Below are positions 63,321 through 64,000 of a stretch of DNA of 64,000 nt, in pieces (position 1 is the first letter of the stretch; the number at the start of each line of letters is the position of its first letter). This stretch comes from Leisingera sp. ANG-M7 (GTDB lineage Bacteria; Pseudomonadota; Alphaproteobacteria; Rhodobacterales; Rhodobacteraceae), in NCBI RefSeq assembly GCF_000813965.1, contig NZ_JWLI01000011.1:124001-188000 (forward strand), written 5' to 3'. Under the pieces are notes generated by a model that saw only the letters and a list, made by a program, of their open reading frames with translations, was not told the origin of the DNA and searched no databases. Made by a program: the position numbers and the translations under genes.

Positions 63321-63350
63321 GGGCTGTCCCCGCCGGGGCGGCCCTTTTTT
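63321..63350 (+). terminator. Terminator after trxA
   Basis: Stem GGGCTGTCCC (63321-63330) with GGGGCGGCCC (63335-63344), including two G-T pairs, then six T. It ends the tsaE-to-trxA transcription unit 24 bases past the trxA stop. Confidence 0.85.
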
Positions 63351-63448
63351 CATTCTGAGCGCTGGCGTACCGGCCGGCAGCAAACTGGCACTGTTCTTTG
63401 CGCTGATGTCCTGCAACGGTTCGCCAGGAGACAGGTAATGGAGGCAAA

Positions 63449-63796
63449 ATGGCCAAGACACGGGTATTGGTGGAATTCGGTATGGGCACATCGCTGAGAC
63501 GCGAGGATTATACCGAGGCCGCCCGCCGCGCGATCAAGGACGCGCTATGGCACAACTCCGTCAGCATGGCGGAGCTTTTTGATTTCCGTAAGGAAGACAT
63601 GATCATCGAAGCGGAGATCGGAGTGCAGAAACCGGACGCCGTCGACAGGGACGCGCTGCTTGAAATCTTCCCCTACGGCAAACCCAGCATCCGTGTTGTG
63701 GAAGGCGGTCTCAACATTGAGAAACCGCATGGCGGGCGCACGGTGATTGCCAATGCGGCGGTGGTAGTTTCCTTTGACATGGAGGCAGCGGAATGA
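63449..63796 (+). CDS. Lin0512-family protein, first copy
   Basis: 115 residues. The family pattern is visible: RVLVEFGMGTSLRREDYTEA, ARRAIKDALWHNSVSMAELF and MIIEAEIGVQKPDAVDRDAL. Lin0512 proteins are small conserved proteins without a known reaction. The TGA overlaps the ATG of a close homologue, so the two are coupled and probably form a heterodimer or larger complex (inference). Confidence 0.82.
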   Translation: MAKTRVLVEFGMGTSLRREDYTEAARRAIKDALWHNSVSMAELFDFRKEDMIIEAEIGVQKPDAVDRDALLEIFPYGKPSIRVVEGGLNIEKPHGGRTVIANAAVVVSFDMEAAE

Positions 63797-64000
63797 GTGA
63801 GAAACGCATCATCCTGGAAATGGGCACAGGCAACGACCTTTACGGCCAGGATTACACCAAGGCTGCCCGCCGCGCAGTTCAGGATGCATTGCACCATTCT
63901 TCGATCACCCTGTTTGCCAAGCTCGGGATCGATCACAGCGAAATGCGGGTGGAGGTGACCATCGGGGTGCAGCAGCCGGATGCCGTCGATTGCGATCTGG
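63793..64000 (+). CDS. Lin0512-family protein, second copy (3' end outside window)
   Basis: 69 codons are visible before the right edge. It repeats the pattern of the preceding protein: ILEMGTGNDLYGQDYTKAAR, RAVQDALHHSSITLF and EVTIGVQQPDAVD. Start at the ATGA overlap. A recent-looking tandem pair with the same residues at conserved positions but different N-termini. Confidence 0.8.
   Translation, partial: MSEKRIILEMGTGNDLYGQDYTKAARRAVQDALHHSSITLFAKLGIDHSEMRVEVTIGVQQPDAVDCDL

Overview
The window looks like a chromosomal piece of a Roseobacter-group alphaproteobacterium (Rhodobacteraceae, Phaeobacter/Leisingera-like). This rests on gene content and order: a CtrA-type flagellar regulon with flaF and flbT, a regA-senC-regB redox locus, a kinase-less DivL-like PAS protein beside tsaE-amgK-murU-addB-addA-trxA, and hemD-mitofilin-hemY. 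It is GC-rich, gene-dense and full of ATGA-type overlaps. I see no prophage, IS element or CRISPR array.

Layout. Positions 1-2965 hold the end of a polyamine-type ABC transporter (two permeases) fused operonically to a PuuB-like amine oxidoreductase, followed by a lone phosphotransferase. Positions 3863-35227 are one flagellar supercluster of about 34 genes: flgD, fliK, rod-binding flgJ domain, FlgN-like chaperone, flagellin, flaF, flbT; fliI divergent from flgB-flgC-fliE-fliQ-flgF-flgG-flgA-flgH and a FliL-like gene; flhA-fliR-flhB and a FliJ-like gene; fliL, a membrane coiled-coil protein, a MotE-like protein, motA and an 829-residue periplasmic protein; fliF-fliH-fliN-fliP; flgE, flgK, flgL, flgI; and motB. 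I did not find fliG, fliM or fliO.

Positions 35499-39018 hold nirK-nirV convergent with hemN. The nirK and hemN promoters carry the same FNR/CRP-family type half-sites. A tRNA-Leu(CAG) follows. Positions 39466-45152 carry the heme-linked block hemY, mitofilin-like and hemD (minus strand), divergent from tsaD-gpsA and small genes (YciI, EVE, DUF1761). Then come a DUF4242 protein, ahcY, a small exported protein and an HD hydrolase. Positions 50026-52791 are the regA/senC/regB redox two-component locus. Positions 52881-63297 are the DivL-like gene, tsaE, amgK, murU, addB, addA and trxA. Two tandem Lin0512-family genes close the window; the last is cut by the edge.

How it works together. The sequence shows TTAA-N7-TTAA (CtrA-type) boxes upstream of motB and of the DivL-like gene. 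One-base and two-base variants with the same 7-base spacing lie upstream of flgE, between fliL and fliF, between fliK and flgJ, upstream of motA and upstream of flagellin. My inference is that the motility genes form a CtrA regulon and that the DivL-like gene, which acts on the CtrA pathway in related bacteria, is itself under a CtrA box. The less usual parts are the motA-linked periplasmic protein, the second FliL-like gene, the degenerate flagellar helpers and an in-frame hexanucleotide repeat in the mitofilin-like gene.
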